This document shows, piece after piece, positions 51,952 to 61,200 of a stretch of 64,000 nucleotides of DNA (positions are counted from its first letter, which is position 1; the number at the start of each line of letters is the position of its first letter). Origin of the DNA: GCA-2731375 sp002731375 (GTDB taxonomy: Bacteria; Pseudomonadota; Alphaproteobacteria; GCA-2731375); the NCBI GenBank assembly GCA_030752605.1, contig JASMDX010000014.1, positions 1 through 64,000 of the forward strand. Reading direction: 5' to 3'. The position numbers were made by a program, and so were the translations under genes. Below the pieces are notes generated by a model. That model saw nothing but the letters and a program-made list of their open reading frames with translations, searched no databases and had not been told where the DNA came from.

Positions 51952-53127
51952 ATGCCTGAAGTACCGGAAGCGCCCGAGCCGTTGCTGTTCACGCCATTGA
52001 CCCTGCGCGCTGTGACGCTGAAGAACCGTATTGTCATCTCGCCCATGCAACAGTACGCCGCCGGTCCCGACGGCATGCCCACGGACTACCATACAGTCCA
52101 CTATGGCCGCCTGGCCCTGGGCGGAGCCGGGCTAGTTTTTACCGAGGCCCTGTGCATTGCCCCCGAAGGCCGCCTGACCTACAGCGATCTGGGCGTTTGG
52201 CATGATGATTTCATCGCGCCCCTAAAAGGCCTGGCGGACGGCATGCGAAATTTGGGCATAACGCCGGGCGCGCAAATTCTGCACGCGGGACGCAAGGCAT
52301 CTGTGCAACGGCCCTGGCAGGGCTATATGCCGCTGACCGAGATGGACCGTACGACAAGGGGCGAGGCTCCATGGCCGACCCTGGGCCCTTCGCCCCTGCC
52401 GGCCAATCCCGGCTGGCCCCCGCCGCGCGCCATGAGCGAGGCCGAGATTGCGGACGCCGTGGCGGAGCATGGCGCGGCGGCACGGCGTTGCCGCGAAGCG
52501 AGCTTCGAGGTTTTAGATGTTCATGCCGCCCATGGCTATCTGATCCATACCTTTCTCTCGCCCATCTCCAATCAGCGCAATGATGGCTACGGCGGCAATC
52601 TGGCGGGACGCATGCGCCTGGCATTGGAGGTCGCGGCGGCTGTTCGGACCGAATGGCCCGACGAGAGGCCGCTGTTCTACCGCCTTTCCTGTATCGACGA
52701 CGAGCCCGGCGGCTGGACCCTGGAGGATTCCGTCGTCCTGGCCCAGGAACTGCGCCGTTTGGGCATCGACGTGATCGATTGCTCCTCCCGCGGCCTGGGC
52801 CAACGCGGCACCCCCGTCGTGGTTCCCCGCGAACAAGGCTTCCAGGTCCCCTTCGCCGCACGGATCCGCCAGGACACGGATCTGCGGACCATGACCGTTG
52901 GCCTGATCATGGAGCCGGAATTTGCCGAAAGCGTGCTACAGCAGGACCAGGCTGATTTGATCGCCATTGGCCGCGAGGCGCTGTTCAATCCACAATGGCC
53001 GCTGCATGCCAGCCTGGCATTGGTGGGCGACGGGGCCTACGAACGTTTCTGGCAGCCGCGCGATGCCTGGTGGCTGGAAAAACGCGCCCGCTCCCTCGGC
53101 GCCGCCGCGACTTCTGATCGAAGCTGA
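51952..53127 (+). CDS. NADH:flavin oxidoreductase, old yellow enzyme family (YqjM-like)
   Basis: The 391-residue FMN TIM-barrel has RIVISPMQQYAAGPDGMPTD, ILHAGRKASVQRPWQGY, DVHAAHGYLIHTFLSPISNQ and RNDGYGGN, the OYE motif set for FMN and substrate binding. It probably reduces activated C=C bonds. The ATG at 51952 is used; a TTG at 51934, three bases after AGGAGG and overlapping the amidase stop, is an alternative that would add six residues. It is co-transcribed with the amidase. Confidence 0.87.
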   Translation: MPEVPEAPEPLLFTPLTLRAVTLKNRIVISPMQQYAAGPDGMPTDYHTVHYGRLALGGAGLVFTEALCIAPEGRLTYSDLGVWHDDFIAPLKGLADGMRNLGITPGAQILHAGRKASVQRPWQGYMPLTEMDRTTRGEAPWPTLGPSPLPANPGWPPPRAMSEAEIADAVAEHGAAARRCREASFEVLDVHAAHGYLIHTFLSPISNQRNDGYGGNLAGRMRLALEVAAAVRTEWPDERPLFYRLSCIDDEPGGWTLEDSVVLAQELRRLGIDVIDCSSRGLGQRGTPVVVPREQGFQVPFAARIRQDTDLRTMTVGLIMEPEFAESVLQQDQADLIAIGREALFNPQWPLHASLALVGDGAYERFWQPRDAWWLEKRARSLGAAATSDRS

Positions 53128-53146
53128 CGCGGGGCAAAGGCTGTTG

Positions 53147-53560
53147 TTAGGTGAGAGCCGCGCCTTTCAGTTCAACGATATTGCCATCCGGATCGGAAAC
53201 GTAAAGTGAGGGGCCTTCACCCTCCGCTCCGAAACGTTGCACGACCTCGCTCGGTTCCAGACCATGGCCGGGTAGATATTCGACCAACGCCTGCGCATCA
53301 AAGGGATCTATGCGCAGGCAGAAATGGTCCATATTCGGGCCGTCGGCACTTGGCGCACCGTGCCTTCGCCCCAACTGGCCATCCAGGGTTACCAGATCGA
53401 TCTGCGCGCTGCCCGCGCGCAAATGGTACAGCCCCAGATCATCCCGCCGCCGCTCCATGACGCAGCCCAGAATGTCGCAATAAAAGACCATTGAGCGATC
53501 CAACTTGGCAATCCGCAAAACCAAATGATCCAGGCCCAAGGGTGCAATCCGCATTTCCAT
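53147..53560 (-). CDS. VOC-family glyoxalase-like protein
   Basis: The 137-residue protein has the vicinal-oxygen-chelate fold pattern: LGLDHLVLRIAKLDRSMVFY at the N-terminus, DHFCLRIDPFDAQALVEYL in the middle and SLYVSDPDGNIVELKGAA at the end, with His and Glu metal ligands in place. It may be a glyoxalase, dioxygenase or resistance protein; virulence-type (TDP) glyoxalase-like lineages look closest. It lies between two oppositely oriented genes and has its own promoter region at about 53561-53658. Confidence 0.86.
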   Translation of the reverse strand: MEMRIAPLGLDHLVLRIAKLDRSMVFYCDILGCVMERRRDDLGLYHLRAGSAQIDLVTLDGQLGRRHGAPSADGPNMDHFCLRIDPFDAQALVEYLPGHGLEPSEVVQRFGAEGEGPSLYVSDPDGNIVELKGAALT

Positions 53561-53658
53561 TCTCCCGTCGATGCCAGTTCATGTTTATGGAATCATTCCA
53601 AGCATCCAACAGTTTATTAAGACATCAGTCTTATAGGTAGTTTTTCCGACAGCCCGCG

Positions 53659-54267
53659 ATGGGACAACTAACCTTGCAATTGTTCGATGATATTCACACC
53701 GAGGAATGCCGCGCATTCGCCTGTGCTTGGCAGGCTTGGCGCGGCACTGATGTGGCTCCAAAACAGTCTAGCGTGCACATCGAGGACATAGCGAGAGAAT
53801 TGCATCAGGTTTCGGTGATCGAGGTGATATCACCGGAAATCGCTAGATTCCGCCTTGCCGGCACCACCCTGTCCCAGGCCATGGGCATCGAGTTGACCGG
53901 TCTCAACTATTTTGATCTCACGACCCCCGAAGGACGTGGCCCCCGGCTGGCACGCACGCTGAATTTGGTCGCGCAGCCTTGCGGGTCGCATTTCGTCTTT
54001 CCCATCGCCTATAGCTCGGGGTGAACCGTGCAATCGGAAATCGTGTCCCTTTCCGTACAGCCCGATGATCCGTCGTCGCCACCGAAGATCTTCGGCATTG
54101 CCACAGCATTGGAGGAAACAACCTTCGATCAACCGATAGCGCGGCCAAACCAATTGCCCCTGCCCGGAGGCTTCCAATTCATAGATATCGGCGCCGGCGT
54201 TCCCACGACGAATCTGCAACTGGCGGAACGGCCGACCGCATCCCTATCGCTCAAACAGGCGAGTTAG
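53659..54267 (+). pseudogene. PAS-domain protein (PAS_5) with in-frame TGA stop
   Basis: The frame encodes ECRAFACAWQAWRGTDVAPK, then VIEVISPEIARFRLAGTTLS and GIELTGLNYFDLTTPEGRG, which is the PAS_5 pattern of alphaproteobacterial sensor-like proteins, up to FPIAYSSG and a TGA at 54022-54024. The same frame continues TVQSEIVSLSVQPDDPSSPP and KIFGIATALEETTFDQPIAR to TAG at 54265-54267. A single substitution (for example CGA or GGA to TGA) would restore a 202-residue protein. It may be dead or the stop may be a base error. The intact role would be unknown. Confidence 0.78.
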
Positions 54268-54273
54268 CGCGGT

Positions 54274-56613
54274 TCAGCCGCGTTTGCGGCGAAATTTTGT
54301 AGCCCGTGTACCGGCACGGCCACCGCTGGAACGGCCCTTGGGGCCGCGGGCGGCCTCCAGCATCTCGGGCGTTATCTCGGTCGCAACCTCTTTCGGAACA
54401 TAACCCTCGCCGCGCTTACGCCGGGCCGCCGCGATACCAGGTGCCGCGCCGTCCTTGGAACGGCCCTCAGGGTTACCATCGCCCCTGCGCTGCGTCTCAC
54501 CCTCGCCGGTCAAGCCCTTCAACTCCATTTCCTCCAAACGGCGCAACTCGTCCCGCAAGCGCGCAGCATCCTCGAATTCCAAATTAGCGGCTGCGGCGCG
54601 CATGCGCTTTTCTAGATCTTCCATATAGTTCATCAGGTTATGGCCGATCAGATTATTGCGCTCATCATCCCCCGTACCCACGGTGATATGATCACCCTCG
54701 TAGACAGACTCCAAAATATCGGCGATGTTCTTCTTCACGGATTCCGGCGTGATGCCATTGGCCTCGTTGTAGGCCATCTGTTTTTCACGCCGGCGCTCGG
54801 TCTCCTCCAATGCCTGATCGAGACTTTGCGTACGCTTGTCCGCATACAGGATGACCCGGCCATCCACATTTCGCGCCGCCCGCCCAATGGTCTGCACCAA
54901 CGATGTGGCGGAGCGCAAAAAGCCCTCCTTGTCCGCATCCAGGATCGCCACCAGAGCGCATTCGGGAATGTCCAGGCCCTCGCGCAGCAGGTTGATGCCG
55001 ACCAGAATATCGAACACGCCCAGCCGTAGATCGCGGATGATCTCGATCCGTTCCAGAGTATCAATATCGGAATGCATATAACGCACCTTCAGGCCTGCTT
55101 CGTGCATGTACTCGGTCAGGTCCTCGGCCATGCGCTTGGTCAGGGTGGTGACCAGAACCCGGCCTCCGGCGCCGGTGACATCCCGGCATTCGGCGATTAG
55201 GTCATCCACCTGATGTTCCACGGGGCGGATGATGCAGGTCGGATCAATCAGGCCCGTGGGGCGGATCACCTGTTCGGTGAAGACGCCGTCGGTGCGTTCC
55301 AATTCCCATTTGCCGGGCGTGGCGGAAATAAACATGCTTTGCGGCCGCATCACCTCCCACTCGGCGAACTTCAAGGGTCGATTGTCGACGCAGGAAGGCA
55401 GGCGGAAGCCGAATTCGGATAGGGTCCATTTGCGCCGATAGTCGCCTCGAAACATACCGCCCAGTTGAGGCACGGTGACGTGGCTTTCATCCAGGACGAT
55501 CAGGGCATTGTCGGGCAGATACTCAAACAAGGTTGGTGGCGGATCACCAGGATTGCGCCCGGTCAGATAGCGGGAATAGTTCTCGATGCCAGGGCAAAAG
55601 CCGGCGGCATCCATCATTTCCAGATCCAGCATAATGCGCTGTTCAAGGCGCTCCGCCTCCAACAGCATGCCGGCTTGGCGCAGGAATTCCAAACGCTCCA
55701 GCAACTCCGCCTTGATGCCCTTCATGGCCTGCTGCAAGGTTGGGCGTGGCGTAACGTAATGGCTGTTGGCGTACACCTTGACCTTTTCGAACGTCGTGGC
55801 CCGCTGCCCGGTCAGGGGGTCGAACTCAACAATCTCCTCCAACTCATCACCGAACAAAACGAAACGCCAGGCCTGATCTTCCATATGGGCCGGCCACAAT
55901 TCGACCACATCGCCACGCACCCGGAAGGTACCCCGGCCAAAGAAATTGTCGTTGCGGCGGTATTGCAGATCCACGAAGCCTTTCAGCAACGCATTGCGGT
56001 CCACGGTAGCGCCTACCTTCAGATCCATGGTCATCTTGGAATAGGTCTCAACCGAGCCGATACCGTAGATGCAAGAGACAGAGGCCACGATGATGACGTC
56101 GTCGCGCTCCAACAGGGCGCGGGTGGCGGCGTGGCGCATGCGGTCGATCTGCTGATTTATATGCGCCTCTTTCTCGATATAGGTATCAGTGCGGGGCACA
56201 TAGGCCTCCGGCTGGTAATAGTCATAGTAGGAGACGAAATATTCCACCGCATTGTTGGGGAAAAAGCCTTTCATCTCGCCATAAAGCTGCGCGGCTAGGG
56301 TCTTGTTGGGCGCCAGCACCAGGGCCGGGCGCTGGGTCCGTTGAATAACCTGAGCCACGGTGTAGGTTTTGCCGGACCCGGTGACCCCCAACAGTACCTG
56401 GTTCTGCTCCCCCGCCTCAACGCCAGCCACCAGCTCGGCGATGGCTTGAGGTTGATCGCCCGCCGGCTCGTACTCCGAGACCAGTTCAAAGGCGTGCCCG
56501 CCCTCACCTTTCTCGGGCCGCTCAATGGGCGCGGGCACCCAAGTGGCCTGCTCCGCCTCGGCCAGGGACTGCTCGAAACTGCCCCGGATCTGTTTCATGG
56601 ATGTATGTGCCAT
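54274..56613 (-). CDS. uvrB: Excinuclease ABC subunit B
   Basis: The 779-residue protein has Walker A GVTGSGKT at 76-83, the beta-hairpin region YYDYYQPEAYVPRTDTYIEK, helicase motifs VILDESHVTVPQ-like ALIVLDESHVTVPQLGGMFR, TLTKRMAEDLTEYMHE and RAARNVDGRVILYADK, and a UVR domain for UvrC binding near the end. It damages-scans DNA with UvrA and loads UvrC. It is longer than the usual 670-730 because of an acidic N-terminus and a basic C-terminal tail (ATKFRRKRG). The 202 bases upstream show nothing else. Confidence 0.97.
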   Translation of the reverse strand: MAHTSMKQIRGSFEQSLAEAEQATWVPAPIERPEKGEGGHAFELVSEYEPAGDQPQAIAELVAGVEAGEQNQVLLGVTGSGKTYTVAQVIQRTQRPALVLAPNKTLAAQLYGEMKGFFPNNAVEYFVSYYDYYQPEAYVPRTDTYIEKEAHINQQIDRMRHAATRALLERDDVIIVASVSCIYGIGSVETYSKMTMDLKVGATVDRNALLKGFVDLQYRRNDNFFGRGTFRVRGDVVELWPAHMEDQAWRFVLFGDELEEIVEFDPLTGQRATTFEKVKVYANSHYVTPRPTLQQAMKGIKAELLERLEFLRQAGMLLEAERLEQRIMLDLEMMDAAGFCPGIENYSRYLTGRNPGDPPPTLFEYLPDNALIVLDESHVTVPQLGGMFRGDYRRKWTLSEFGFRLPSCVDNRPLKFAEWEVMRPQSMFISATPGKWELERTDGVFTEQVIRPTGLIDPTCIIRPVEHQVDDLIAECRDVTGAGGRVLVTTLTKRMAEDLTEYMHEAGLKVRYMHSDIDTLERIEIIRDLRLGVFDILVGINLLREGLDIPECALVAILDADKEGFLRSATSLVQTIGRAARNVDGRVILYADKRTQSLDQALEETERRREKQMAYNEANGITPESVKKNIADILESVYEGDHITVGTGDDERNNLIGHNLMNYMEDLEKRMRAAAANLEFEDAARLRDELRRLEEMELKGLTGEGETQRRGDGNPEGRSKDGAAPGIAAARRKRGEGYVPKEVATEITPEMLEAARGPKGRSSGGRAGTRATKFRRKRG

Positions 56614-56816
56614 GGCGCCAGTATAGCGGATTTTTCTCGCCGTCCAGCCGCCCTTTCGAAAACGTGATGACTAGGCCATGAGAGACAGAGCGGAACAATT
56701 GTTTCCCAATCCTGCCGCCTGGTAGCCCGGTCATCGAAGCGCCGGTCCACGCGGTACCGCAGAACTTCTGACTAAACGGCGCGCACTTAACGGATAACTA
56801 GAGCATGTCGCGGCGG

Positions 56817-57614
56817 TCAACGTTTAAGACATTGACCCGTTCGCCGCAGATGCCAAACCGCCAAGCAACCTGAATATCCCAGTGCAGTGGCCAGACCCGA
56901 TGCAAGGCCAAACGTGGAACCAAACCGCGCCGTTGCCAAATGCGCCACCAACAGGCCAAGACCGAAGCCTGCGATGGGCAGGACCGCGCGCGACAAGGTC
57001 GCAGCCGTGGCGGGGCCGCCGAGACGTTTCAGCAGCACGATCGTGGTCGAGATAAAGACGATTGGTGTAATGGCCAAGATGCCTGAATATTTTGGCCCCA
57101 GGGCTTCCGAAGTCAGGGCGACGAGCACCGTCAGCGAGCCGACCAGCAGCGCGCGCAGTGGCAAATCAAACCAGCGCCGCGGCACCGGCACCGCCCCACC
57201 GGGCCGCACCCATTGATGAAGGATGACCAGGGCAGCCACAACCGCGGCAACATTAAGCAAGCTGGCATACAACGGCGACCAGGCAACTTGATAGATCAGT
57301 GCCGTCGCCGCAATCCAGGTCAGAATGGCCAGCACCAGCGTCGCTGCCGGCCCCGCCCGCGTCGCGGCAAGTGCCGCGGCCACAAGAAAACAGATGGTGG
57401 AGACATTGGTCGCCAGGCTACTGAGCAGGCCCTGGGAAATAAATCGCGCCGAAGCCTCCATGGCCATGACCACATAGATCGGCCCAATGGAGACCGGCAG
57501 CGAGGTGATCAGGGCACCCCAAAACGGCCCCGACCGTTCCGCCGTCATGGTCGCCGCGACCACCACGGAGGCGGCCAAACCGGCTTTCAAAATCAGGGGG
57601 AGGAGATCAATCAT
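56817..57614 (-). CDS. Integral membrane protein of unknown function
   Basis: The 265-residue protein is almost entirely hydrophobic, with about eight helices: KAGLAASVVVAATMTAER and GPFWGALITSLPVSIGPIYV near the N-terminus, and a central GPKYSGILAITPIVFISTTI pattern. Two halves look similar, so it may be an internally duplicated four-helix unit, as in several small membrane transporter families. I cannot name a family or substrate. It stands alone between oppositely oriented neighbours. Confidence 0.68.
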   Translation of the reverse strand: MIDLLPLILKAGLAASVVVAATMTAERSGPFWGALITSLPVSIGPIYVVMAMEASARFISQGLLSSLATNVSTICFLVAAALAATRAGPAATLVLAILTWIAATALIYQVAWSPLYASLLNVAAVVAALVILHQWVRPGGAVPVPRRWFDLPLRALLVGSLTVLVALTSEALGPKYSGILAITPIVFISTTIVLLKRLGGPATAATLSRAVLPIAGFGLGLLVAHLATARFGSTFGLASGLATALGYSGCLAVWHLRRTGQCLKR

Positions 57615-57809
57615 AGCAACCCGTCGTTATCGGGATGCCGCATTGGTTCCTCCCAATCGCTTATAATGCTGACATAATCCGATGCAGCCAGCAAGCGGCG
57701 CCACGATGCGGCACACGATTCTTGGAATTTGCCCGTTACATTGCGCCCGAATCGAAAAGCCGGCTAAGATAACGCGGTCGCCAAGATTGAACCTTGGGAA
57801 CCTGACACC

Positions 57810-58512
57810 ATGCGGTGGATTGTGCCTCTTTTTTGTCTGTTGGCCAGCATTGGCCTATCGCCCGCCACACATGCGCTTGAAAACATCGTTACCGACTTCA
57901 ATAAATCGGCACGAGACATGCGGGTCGTTTACCCACGGGTAATTCTTGATCAAGTGATGGCACTGATGACGAAACAGTTCGGTGCCTACTAAATTCAACC
58001 CTTTGGCCAGGCGCTTTCACGCAAACGCGCGTTGGATGAATTGCAGGCGGGCCGGATAATCGTGTTCGAGGCACCAACGCAAAGGACATGGGAAGAAAGC
58101 ACCATTCCCATCGGCATCCGCATTCGCGAAGGGCTCTTGAGTTATAAAATCACCGAGGACAGGCTTGGCATTTTGGCGGCTAGGCTCACCGCGTCCAACA
58201 AACCAGCCGGCAAGACAAGGGCACCAAAGCAACTTACCGCCAAGCCGAAAAAATATTCTGGGGCATTCAGATCGGCGCCTACAACCCAGGGTAGGGACGA
58301 AAGGATCCTGGGACGAATTCATCGTCAACCCGTTGGCGATTGAATTGACAGAGGCCACGGTTCACTACGTTCCCACCAAGCCGAACAAAAAGGGCAAAAC
58401 ATTAACGCTGATCGTCGTCAACGAATATTCCGACCACAAAGCCGCCAATAAAGCCTACGACGACCTAAAGGAAAACGGCCTCGACTGTGTCGCCATCCTC
58501 GTTAGACCCTGA
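57810..58512 (+). pseudogene. Chimeric relic: substrate-binding-protein start joined to SPOR-domain end
   Basis: The frame opens with a signal peptide and MRWIVPLFCLLASIGLSPAT, ENIVTDFNKSARDMRVVYPR, then an in-frame TAA at 57990-57992, after which it continues IQPFGQALSRKRALDELQAG and IPIGIRIREGLLSYKI. These are typical of a periplasmic solute-binding-protein family (signal, R-A-L-x-E-L and I-R-I-x-x-G-L-L). From about 58150 the pattern changes to a D-Ala-D-Ala-carboxypeptidase-like tail: LAARLTASNKPAG and, in shifted frames, AEKIFWGIQIGAYN, then KGKTLTLIVVNEYSDHKAAN and LKENGLDCVAILVRP at the end, a SPOR-like module. Two shifts lie near 58245 and 58290. The most likely origin is a deletion that fused two unrelated genes, followed by further decay. 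Confidence 0.5.
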
Positions 58513-58594
58513 CGGACGATCTTGTCGCAGGCGGCCAAGTGTGCTCCGCTAGCACCAAGTTGCGATGGTTGCCGTGGATTTGGAGGAGAGACCG

Positions 58595-60331
58595 ATGCGC
58601 AGGACGCGGCTCAGCTTTGGCGAACGCCTGATCGCTATTCTCAAACAGGAAGGCGTCGAGGTAATATTCTCTCAGGGCGACCTTTCTATGAAGGATATCC
58701 AACTGCATGCCGAGGCCCAGGGCCTGAAGGTTGTCGGCCCTCGCCACGAGGCCTCCGCCATTTTCATGGCCATGGGCTATCACGCCATGACCGGCAAGGT
58801 TCAAGTCGCCATTGGCGCGCCGGGCCCGGGCCAGGCCAATTTGCTGCCCGCCGCCATTACCGCCGCCCAGGAACATATTCCCGTCATTATCTTTGGTGCC
58901 CGCCGCCAGCACGCGGTCGATACCGCAGTACGACGTGGCCGCTGGCTGTATGCCTCCCTGCTGCCCAACTTCAAGGAGGTCTGCAAATTCGCCGCCAAGC
59001 TGGAACAGCTTAGCCATCTCGATGAAGTGGTGCATGAGGCCTTCCGCCAAGCATTGAGCGGCACGCCGGGGCCGGTCTATATCGAATATGACGCTGAGCT
59101 TAACGAGAGGTCAGCCGATTTCCCCAGCCTCCCATCGCCCAGCCGCTACCGTGCGCCGGCGCAACCGGCACCGGCGGGGGCGATTGAAGATGCCCACCGA
59201 ATGCTGCGAGCGGCGCGCGCTCCCATATTGCTGGCCGGCGCAGGGGTGCAGCGTTCGCGGGCCCAGGGCGCCTTTGTTAAATTGGCGCATAGGCTGAAAT
59301 GCCCCGTGCTAACAACCTTGGGCGGTGCCGGCGCCTTTCCAGAGACCGAGGCGCAATGGCTGCGTTATATGGGCCAGGCGGGCGGCAAAGCTATCGCGGC
59401 AGCGGATTTGCTGTTGGTGGTCGGAACGTGTTTGCCGGAAACCGCGAACTATGGCCGCCTGCAAAACTTCGCGGCCAATGACGAAGGCCGGCAGGTCATC
59501 CTGATCGAACCCGATGCCGCCGCCGTCGGGGTCAATCGCCCCATCGACCTGGCGCTTATCGGACAGATTGATCTGGTGCTGGCGCAGTTGCTCGAGACGG
59601 TGGGCGACGGCGCCGCGTTCCCGGAACATGCCGAGCTTGAAAAATGGCGCAAGTCCTCGAAGGCAGAGGATAAGGCGTTGATGGATAACCTGCCGCGCTC
59701 CAACCGTTTGCATCCCGGGCATTTGATGATCGAGGCGCGCAAGGCGGTGCCCGAGGAAGCGGTCATTGTCGTCGATGGCGGGCTGACCATGCTCTATCAA
59801 TATGCCTTCTTCGAAAAGCAATCCGCCGAGTTCATTTATACCGCCAATTTCGGCCATCTCGGCTCCGGCATGGGGCTGGCGATTGGGGCCCAGCTGGCGG
59901 CACAATCAGATACCGGGCGGGCCCAGCCGGTTTGCCTGATCTCCGGCGACGGCGCCCTGGGTTTTCACATCATGGATTTCGAAACCGCCGTGCGCCACAG
60001 CCTGCCCATCGTCATCGTCCTCAACGACGATCAGGCGCTGGGTGCGGAAATGGCCCAGCACATGCAGCATATCGGCCACGAAATCCAGGTCACCTTCAGC
60101 CCGGTCAACTACGCGGCAATGGCCGAGGCGATGGGCGGCATTGGCATCCGGGTGGAACGGCGCGAGGATATCGCGGCGGCCGTCAAAGAGGCGTTTACGC
60201 AGGCAGCCGCGCGGAACAAGCCGGCGATCGTACAGGTCCCCACCGATCAGGATGCTTCCTACACATATCCGGTGCCCTATGTCGGCGAACTCGCGGGCTG
60301 GAAGGGGGCGGATGTTCTGGCGCGGATTTAG
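58595..60331 (+). CDS. ThDP-dependent acetolactate-synthase-like enzyme paired with a ComA-like protein
   Basis: The 578-residue protein has the three-domain ThDP layout: LSFGERLIAILKQEGVEVIF and RHEASAIFMAMGYHAMTGKV (catalytic Glu) in the N-terminal domain, a central domain from about 165-345 with APILLAGAGVQRSRA, and the C-terminal ThDP domain with GDGALGFHIMDFETAV and VIVLNDDQALG (GDG and ND). It resembles acetohydroxyacid synthase and sulfoacetaldehyde acetyltransferase-like enzymes without a clear best match. The ATG at 58595 has GGAGG eight bases upstream. It is followed after 49 bases by a phosphosulfolactate-synthase-like gene, which suggests sulfonate or related 2-oxo acid chemistry. 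Confidence 0.82.
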   Translation: MRRTRLSFGERLIAILKQEGVEVIFSQGDLSMKDIQLHAEAQGLKVVGPRHEASAIFMAMGYHAMTGKVQVAIGAPGPGQANLLPAAITAAQEHIPVIIFGARRQHAVDTAVRRGRWLYASLLPNFKEVCKFAAKLEQLSHLDEVVHEAFRQALSGTPGPVYIEYDAELNERSADFPSLPSPSRYRAPAQPAPAGAIEDAHRMLRAARAPILLAGAGVQRSRAQGAFVKLAHRLKCPVLTTLGGAGAFPETEAQWLRYMGQAGGKAIAAADLLLVVGTCLPETANYGRLQNFAANDEGRQVILIEPDAAAVGVNRPIDLALIGQIDLVLAQLLETVGDGAAFPEHAELEKWRKSSKAEDKALMDNLPRSNRLHPGHLMIEARKAVPEEAVIVVDGGLTMLYQYAFFEKQSAEFIYTANFGHLGSGMGLAIGAQLAAQSDTGRAQPVCLISGDGALGFHIMDFETAVRHSLPIVIVLNDDQALGAEMAQHMQHIGHEIQVTFSPVNYAAMAEAMGGIGIRVERREDIAAAVKEAFTQAAARNKPAIVQVPTDQDASYTYPVPYVGELAGWKGADVLARI

Positions 60332-60380
60332 AGCGGCTTTTCCATTAGTATTACCTTGCAGCTTAGCCGAAAGATGAGCC

Positions 60381-61178
60381 ATGCCAACAACACCAGCCTT
60401 TCCCTTTATTTCCCTTGATCCGCGCCGAAGCCTAAAAAAACCACGCGCCGCCGGCCTGACCATGGTCTCCGACTACCAACTCGGCATGATCGCACTACAA
60501 GATCTGCTTGATGTTGGCGGCGACTATATGGACATTTTTAAGGTAGCGACGGGCACCGCACGGCTGTTCGAACGCGGCCATCTAATCGCGAAGCTGGAGC
60601 TTCTTGGCCACCATTCCGTACGTTCCTTGCTGGGTGGGCAATTCCAGGAATATGTCCTCCATACCATGGGGATGGATGCCTTTCCCCGGCATCTGGAAGA
60701 GGCCAGCGCGGTCGGTTTCGATCTGATCGAAATATCCGACAATGTGGTTGATCTGGGGCCCGGCACCCGGGAACGGCTGTTCGATGCCGTCCGCGCCGCC
60801 GGCCTGACACCGGTGGGCGAGATCGGCGACAAACGCGAACATTCGGCCGCGCAAGCCATCGTAGCCGAAGTGCAAGAGGTGCTCGGCCTCGGTGCCGAAC
60901 TGGCCTTGATCGAGGGGGCCGAGTTGATGCTCGATGGCCAGCCCAATGAGGATCTGATCCTGACCCTGAAGCGTGAGGTCGAAATAGACCGCTGCATGTT
61001 CGAGCTGGCCACGCCGAGGGTCGGTAGCACGGCGCCACAGATTTACGCAGCCAAGAAATTTTTGATCAAAACCTTTGGCCCGGACGTCAATCTGGGAAAC
61101 GTAACCCCGGATGTGGTGATCGAAACGGAAACCACCCGCTTGGGCCTTGGCTCTGCCGGACCGCTTGACCTGATGTGA
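60381..61178 (+). CDS. Phosphosulfolactate synthase-like protein (ComA/HSA32 family)
   Basis: The 265-residue TIM-barrel protein has the family pattern KPRAAGLTMVSDYQLG (about 20-35), DYMDIFKVATGTARL, HSVRSLLGGQFQEYVLH, GFDLIEISDNVVDLG and VGEIGDKREHSAAQAI. ComA adds sulfite to PEP to make phosphosulfolactate for coenzyme M; plant HSA32 and many bacterial homologues have unknown roles. No ComB or ComC is visible. It follows the ThDP enzyme, probably as an operon. The function here is inferred from family only. Confidence 0.8.
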   Translation: MPTTPAFPFISLDPRRSLKKPRAAGLTMVSDYQLGMIALQDLLDVGGDYMDIFKVATGTARLFERGHLIAKLELLGHHSVRSLLGGQFQEYVLHTMGMDAFPRHLEEASAVGFDLIEISDNVVDLGPGTRERLFDAVRAAGLTPVGEIGDKREHSAAQAIVAEVQEVLGLGAELALIEGAELMLDGQPNEDLILTLKREVEIDRCMFELATPRVGSTAPQIYAAKKFLIKTFGPDVNLGNVTPDVVIETETTRLGLGSAGPLDLM

Positions 61179-61200
61179 CCGCGAATTGCCCGGAAATGCG

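Noticed and set aside
55465..56298. Plus-strand open frame opposite uvrB
   Set aside because: It is the complement of conserved UvrB helicase motifs and shows no start signal.
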